From Caprella mutica (lineage: Eukaryota > Arthropoda > Malacostraca > Amphipoda > Caprellidae), in the NCBI GenBank assembly GCA_947561585.1, contig CANNZV010000839.1:62001-126000 (forward strand): DNA of 64,000 bases. The letters are read 5' to 3'. A model generated the notes under the pieces. It made no database searches. It worked only from the letters and a program-made list of their open reading frames with translations, and was not told the origin of the DNA. The position numbers and the translations under genes were made by a program. Positions 57,560 through 64,000 of the stretch are shown here, in pieces (position 1 is the stretch's first letter; every line of letters starts with the position of its first letter).

Positions 57560-59100
57560 TTTATTATTAATACTAAACATATAGGAATGGTAAAAAACTC
57601 GACCAGATATTTAAAAAGTCAATTAATTGTACTAATTACAAAGTAATCAATTCAAAAGAGAGGTTTTGAGAGAATGTCAATGCTTTAATTATATCACTCA
57701 TCCAAGGAATATTATTTTTTGCATTCATGTCACTTATTTATATATCCATTATTGAATGCTGTCAGAGAAATGTGGCTATGTATCGAATTAATCTAAAAAC
57801 TTTCCCCTCCAGAATTTTTTATCAAGTTTTCAAAGAGAGAGAGAGAGAGGCTTCCCTGCAGCTGCAGTCGGGAGGTAATTGCAGAATCTTCTTTTAATTA
57901 AAACCCCTCTTAAGGATTAGATAATTGAAGAGAATTCAGGCGGAAGGCAGATAAAAATAAATAATGCAATCACTGAGCAATACAGGACTTTAATTGAATT
58001 ATCATCAAGTACAAGTCTAGTACTCGTTCAAATAATTCAGTGCAATTAAAACTCTACCATGTATACATTGCAGAAATGAGGGGGATGGAATAGCCTTAGT
58101 AGATTTAGTAACTCTATTCAAGACTGAACTTCAAGATTGAAATTAAGGGAAGTTTTCTCGTTCTTACCGTGGTAGCAATCCCATTGATTGAATTTAATGG
58201 TCTGAGTAGATAAAGTTTGTACATAATGAGCAACATGTCTTCGTTACTTTTCAGTTACCTAAATTCATCAAATACAGTTAATGAGGGAATATACAGAATC
58301 TTTTAGTTATTATAGCTATAAAATAAACAAATGGTTGAATATGGTTAAAATCTAAAATGAATATTCTTATTATAATTCGGATAATTAATATATAATAATA
58401 CATATTTAAAAAATGTACTATATTATGAATAACGAATTATTTATATTAGTAAAATTTAAATGTTATTTATATATAAACACACTAGAGAATAAAATGCAAG
58501 GTCGGGTTATGAAAAAAATAATTAAATTTTTTTTAATTCATCCTCTGAAATTGAATTCAAGAAAATAAACTTTATCTGTTGTAAATTGTATAAAAATTTC
58601 AGAATAATCAATCTAACTATTTATATATAATTACAATGTGGATACTCACCGAAAATTTCTGTGCGTATAATATCTTGTAAATTATTGTTTTTATAGATAA
58701 AAAAGATTGAACTTATAAAATAGATCATAATATTAAAGGTTCTAAGCATAATGATATACATTCATAAATGTTCCAGGACTACCCGGATATAAATATCTTT
58801 TGATAACAAAGCTGAGGATCGTTAATAAGTATCATGAAAACTCAAAGCAAAGATCAACACTTCACGTTACGATCTATATTGTATAATGTATATATTTAAG
58901 GTAATGAACCCTTTTATATATGCATGAAAATTCAAAAGGTCAATTTTGATTTCAAATATTGAAATTGAAAGATGAATAGAAATCAAACGCTAGAATGCTC
59001 CATTTATTTATTATTACGAACTACACTTATTATACTCAGTATACAGCTTCCCGTCTACGAACAGTCTCGTAACTTCACGTATATAGTATATGTTCTTGTA
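57560..59100. other. No supported gene; a (GA)n run at ~57,832-57,850
   Basis: AT-rich intergenic DNA with a short GA dinucleotide run and the palindromic ctgcagctgcag just after it. Confidence 0.45.
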
Positions 59101-59119
59101 GAAGAGTAGCTTAGCCCCT

Positions 59120-59640
59120 TGTCTCCAATATTCAGCAGATAAAAAAGTCCAACAGATTAATGTCTGGATTCCTTGTTGGCTTAACTTGTTTAACTTTGAA
59201 GGATGGAATGTTTCTTTGATTCCAGGTTTGCGTGAATTTGGAGCCGTGAAATGGTGTTGAGTCTTGTCACGATTTCTTCAGATTACCTCTCAATTCTCAT
59301 ACTCTCCTGATGGTCATGAAACTCATGACGTTTCAGTATTTTAGATGGTATTGTTCTTAGATATTCTTTATTAAGCACTTGATATATTGAAGATTTTCTA
59401 ACACCAGCTTCAGAAACCAGTTTACAATGAGCTCGATGTGGGTTTTGATGCGACTTCCCCTCTTGCTTTTGATAATTTTTTGTGGTTTAGGCTTCGTCAT
59501 GATTCAACAAAGAAGAAACCAGTCTTCTTGAACTTTTTACCAAATTTCCAGATAGTTGAACAATTCATTATCAACTTCTTTGCAATCGATGAATTATTCT
59601 CACCTTCGTTGTGCAGCTTGATTATAAAATCTAGATGACT
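59120..59640 (-). pseudogene. Tc1/mariner-type transposase N-terminal relic
   Basis: Minus-strand reading gives DFIIKLHNEGENNSSIAKKL followed by STIWKFGKKFKKTGF, the first helix-turn-helix of Tc1/mariner transposases (IIxLxxEGxSxxxIAKxLxxxxSTIxxxxKKFKETG). After stops and frame changes, AGVRKSSIYQVL and LKRHEFHDHQESMRIER follow, matching the linker before the catalytic core. The acidic catalytic blocks are lost. No flanking inverted repeats are recognisable, so this is an old fragment. Confidence 0.65.
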
Positions 59641-60862
59641 GTAGTAGAAATACATATTATGTTAAATATTGAAGATGATATACATTATACAATTTACAGT
59701 ATCAAGCATCGATTTTGAAGGATTTATTTGATACACAAAATTGGTTTTAATAATTTTGAAAAACCCTGCATTATTATAGACATTTTCGAAATATGAAACA
59801 CATTACTATTATGAGCAATTTTTCCCAAGTATGAAAGTATAGTTTATGAATTTGTTATCAGTTATTAAATTGTGTGCATAGATTTGAGAAAAGAATGGAA
59901 ATTTGAATACTTGAGTATAGAGTATACTAGATAATGTAGAACTCGGACTCTCACATTACTCGAGAAGTAGGTGATAACATAGGTTTTGAACTAATAAAGT
60001 TCTGATTGACCTATCATGATATAACACTCGTGCACTTTCAGAGTGCTATAGGAGTATAATCAAGAGGCCAAGTATGTTGCCTATTAGGCATCGCACTTCA
60101 TAATCATCTCTGTTTCATTTAAACCACCTCTATGAACCTTATTTAAATATTCATGAAGATGAGAGGATTGATTGTATAAAATTTTTGCATTCTGGAGAAT
60201 AATAATTAAATGTGACATAAAAATAACAAATATTGGATATGAGTGAGCTTTGAAGACCAATTACTTGGTATCTGTGGTGTTCTAAATAAACATATCTCGA
60301 GCCCATTTTTGAGATGATTTCAGACTTGACTTGCATCGGCTGAGAAAAGTGACCTAAATGTGCGACGATACGTTTCAAAATATTGCTGCGAGATTTAGAA
60401 GTAATGGGAAAGCTCTGAGTGCTATGGAAGATAGACTCACGGGTAGAAAAGTGTTTGCAACATAAATGAGAATGGAGTGTCTTGCGCTTCCCGAGACTTA
60501 ACATTATTGTGGAAATGGTTTGGAAGTGCAGGATAATATGAATCGTTAGATATAAGCTACAGAAATACCACCCTTCCTTCCCTTTTCAAATATGTATTAT
60601 ATAATTTAAAGTATCAAATAGCGACCTTTTCTGAGACAGTTATGTAATTGAAAATGTAATTGAATTATACATATACTATATGTACTGAAGAATATTTTTT
60701 TTATATATGAATGGTTAATGATGAGAGGGATAATAATCATTTTATTACTTTTCATATTTTTATAAAGTTATGAAATAATTTTTTGAATGATATTCATCTA
60801 GTATAAACATTACATTTTTCTACTGGGAAAGAGATAAAAAGAGTTAACAATTCAATCATATA

Positions 60863-62064
60863 CAGGGGGGCGCAAAAAAAAAGGAAACCCATTTTTAAAC
60901 TAGTTTATTTTACAAACTACCTAAGCTAGAAATTTTCTCAAAAACAATATTTGTATTCGTTTACTTTTTCTGCATCTATCATGATAAACTATTATGAGTT
61001 ACAACAAAAATTGAACACCCTACAGTGAATTAAAAAAAGTAAATAAAAAGGGCTTGCGCGAGCAAGAAATACACAAATTTTATAATAAGGATAATTTATT
61101 TCCATATGGTAGTAGTAAAAATATAATTAAATCCTATAATTTTACATTCAATTAACGTTTTTTCATTGACTCTTTCAATCATGGAAATACATCTTCATCA
61201 CCAATCACGATATCTTCTACAAAATGTGCATTTTTTATGCAGAAACCATTTTGCAAAATTATTTAGACTGTTCGGTAAATCAGTTTTAAGAGTTTGAGCC
61301 TTAAATGCTTATTCAACGAATAATATCTTAATTAATTCGTGTTTAACAATTCGGCGAAATGTCTCTTTAATGATATCTAATCATTACCTTCTGATTTACA
61401 TTTTTGTATTCTTAATATGCTGTTCATGAAAAAGATTAATGTTTTGATGTGTTCATTCTTTTCTCCTGAGACATGATAACTTTTTGTTCAAATTTAAGGT
61501 AGTTTCTTCCGTTTTGAACTCATTAACATTCGTCAATATGATTTTATAGTTGTTGGAAATCTGTCCAGAAAGTGTTGTTCAATATGTGGTTGAACCTGCG
61601 TATAACTTCCAGTGTTTAAAAAAATTGTCACAACAAAAACTCTTTGTTCTTTTGAAAACTGCATTTTGAGGGTTTCGAATAGGAGCTACAAATTAACGGC
61701 CAACTGATTTTTATAAAGATATCAATTTTTCCTTCAAAAAACAACTTTCATTTGGTAATCATTTGTTATATTTTATCTTATTTTTTACGAAAAATAGTAG
61801 AATTTAATGTTTTTACATCCATATAAAATGAAGTATACTCTTATGATTTTTTTTCCTATATTTCGTGCTCGCACAAGCCCTTTTATTTACTTTTTTTAAA
61901 TTCGCTGTAGGATGTTTAATTTTTGTCGTAACTCATAATAGTTAATCATGATAGATGCAAAAAAAGTAAATGAATAAAACAATATTTTTTGAACATTTCT
62001 AGCATCGATAGTTAGTAAAATAAACTAGTTTGAAAATGGGCTTCTTTTTTTTTGCACCACCCTG
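60863..62064 (-). mobile_element. Palindromic Tc1/mariner-like element, copy 2
   Basis: The ends 'caggggggcgcaaaaaaaaa' and, inverted, 'cagggtggtgcaaaaaaaaa' are both flanked by TA (60,861-60,862 and 62,065-62,066). Inverted arms extend about 200 bp inward to the 'gggcttgcgcgag' motif on each side. The core holds the same transposase fragment as copy 1, on the minus strand (about 61,150-61,470), with many stops. The element is 1.2 kb and inactive. Confidence 0.85.
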
Positions 62065-62069
62065 TATAG

Positions 62070-64000
62070 TTTTAAGGATAAATATATAATTACACAATAC
62101 ACATATTAGTTCATTATGAATATTTCCGATCAATTTTATAGATCATTTATAGCACTGCATTTTAGCTTCAGAACTATTAAAATAGAATGGATGTACCTTA
62201 TCATACTTAAAATTGAATTTGTTTTAAAACACAATTTACAAGAAAATATATCAACGTTTCGACTATTTATAGTCATCTTCAGGATCTGAAATATAAAATA
62301 TTTTACTTTTTGCTTCTATACATTAAAAGATTACAATCAACTAATTATTTTTCATAAAAAATATAACTAAACTTTATGCAGATAAAATTAATTTGTACAT
62401 ATATGATGAGATTAAAACAAGAAATGAAAGATTAAAGAGCAGGTATTTAAAAACAGTGTTTGTTCCTAGTACAAAGACTGAAAGTTAAAAATATAAGTCC
62501 TATTATAGCCTAGAAAGGAGCATAAAAAATATAAGGTATTTTCTATGCATTGAAAATAATGAGATTACATATTAAAAAAAAAAATAATAAAGTGGAGTAG
62601 AGAGAAAAGGGGATAATAACAGTTTTATCTATTGATTATTGAAAGTGGAAAGGCAGTTTGCATGGAATTTAAATTAGGTTTTAATTTACGAATATATAAT
62701 GATTATAAAATGCGTAATTCTATTGATTTAAACTGGTAAACTGGTCCAGTGAGATGAGAGATTCAAATGTTTATGCGTGGTCTCTTATTTGTGATGCAGA
62801 TGGGTTGCTGAATCTATTGCCTGTGCTGAATCTATTGTTCATCATGCTCACAGCTCCTTACAATTAGTGAACGCGTGGTGGATCTCACGTATTCAGATGA
62901 ACAGCGTTCACAACAGCTCGATAAATTTTACATATTAAATATGGCTGTTTATCACGTCAACAACTAAATATGATGAAGAAATATTTACTACTCTACAAAT
63001 TTAATGGTATAATAATATCTAGATGCGAGGTTGATTCAATATAATGTGTAATCACGTAGAAGGGAACTCTAGTCATGGATGTTTTCGATGATCCTATTTA
63101 TTCGTGGTACATAGTTGGAAATAGGATGGAAATGGCCTGTACAATAAATTTGGAAAAGTATATTTATATCATTTAATTCTAGATACAAATATTTTTCGGT
63201 TACTTATAGTGTAATAAGTAAGAATACATTATTTTTCCTGGACATTAGTGAGTGAAGAATAAGAAAATACAAATGGATATAATAGAACTGTTATTTCAAA
63301 ATTCTAATCAAATATGTAAGGAATATAATCGAAAATCAATACTCACAACACATTAACAAATGATCAAAAAGGGATGAAATCTTCGTAAGTTCACTAATTA
63401 CATAAGATAGGTATAAATTGTACTCTTATTCATAGGGAATTAAGGGGGACATAAAAAGTAACATATGTCATTTGTAATTGGTTCAAACTACATTTCTTCA
63501 ACATTCATAGTAGTATCTAAATCATCTAACGATTCTATGTTTCAAAAAGCAGCATTATGATAAAGAATGACGTTACTAATTTTGGTTCAGGATTTATATA
63601 TTGTATAAATGAAATTTAAAATTAGGTAGATTAATTCTGTTACTTTATAAATTTCGTAAGGCTAACTTAAGATTCACTTCCGGAACTCGAGCAGATAATT
63701 ATAATCAATCATCCGTAAAACACAATTATCTATTCATATGATTATATTTCCAACCTCATTTGCATAAAAAAAAACATGTTTGTTTTGACTTATTTTTTAA
63801 ATTCTTTATTTTACTTCAATGGTTTCCGTATGAGATTTATTACAATAAAAATTTTTTTATTCATTTATTGTTTTTTTTTTGTTTATGAGAGAAGTACTCG
63901 ATCATTGTGCCAACAATTTTTCTTCAGGTTTTTTAGAGACAAAAGTCATTGTTATGAGATAAACAATTAATTTATAACCCAGTATATATACGTCAGGAGA
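62070..64000. other. No supported gene
   Basis: AT-rich DNA. The open frame at 63,776-63,970 is hydrophobic only because of T-rich codons and has no coding context. Confidence 0.5.

Noticed and set aside
60151..60504. Minus-strand frame of 117 residues
   Set aside because: No recognisable domain, splice context or compositional change. The length is not exceptional for 64 kb of sequence.

Overview
This window looks like non-coding-rich nuclear DNA from an arthropod. It is strongly AT-rich and intron-containing, and it is crowded with cut-and-paste DNA transposon remnants (Tc1/mariner, pogo-like, PIF/Harbinger-like, hAT-like termini, foldback, a Helitron-like end) and large minisatellites. 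I saw no bacterial-style operons, ribosome binding sites, CRISPR arrays or viral genes. The best-conserved gene is a peptide GPCR of the insect myosuppressin/FMRFamide-receptor type. That fits an insect or crustacean; I cannot name the species. A run of 24 Ns at 36,493-36,516 shows this is a draft assembly, so single-base indels must be read with caution. || Layout: 0-9.5 kb holds a TA-flanked pogo-like element (2.79-3.96 kb), a 3.1-kb giant inverted element made of two tail-to-tail degenerate transposase units with an 8-bp target duplication (4.32-7.44 kb), and a foldback element (8.46-9.42 kb) that appears to have jumped into the end of a minus-strand exon. 12-17 kb carries two candidate small secreted-protein genes on the minus strand. 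One is a two-exon Lys-rich protein. The other is a two-exon Cys-rich protein whose intron contains a dead mariner element. 17-25 kb is intergenic with further TIR and foldback elements. 25.1-28.3 kb (+) carries exons of the GPCR: TM1-TM3, TM3-TM4, a possible microexon, a broken TM6 exon and a TM7/C-terminal exon. The TM6 exon needs three reading frames in succession and TM5 was not found, so this copy is a pseudogene or is damaged in assembly. || 30-38.7 kb is a minisatellite zone (20-, 23-, 75-, 21- and about 58-bp units) with a possible start exon at 34.2 kb and a CpG-rich promoter/first-exon candidate at 36.2-36.5 kb. 43.9-45.9 kb and 60.9-62.1 kb hold two copies of one palindromic Tc1/mariner-like family. 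50.3-55.7 kb is a nested structure: one dispersed-repeat copy is split by about 5 kb of tandem arrays, and one of those arrays is interrupted by a PIF/Harbinger-like element that itself contains a pogo-like element. 57-59.7 kb has a Helitron-like 3' end and another transposase relic. || Long stretches in between (1-2.1, 9.6-12, 18.2-19.5, 22.8-25.1, 28.7-30.4, 38.7-43.9, 45.9-48.1, 48.6-50.3, 57.6-59.1 and 62.1-64 kb) show no gene that I can support.
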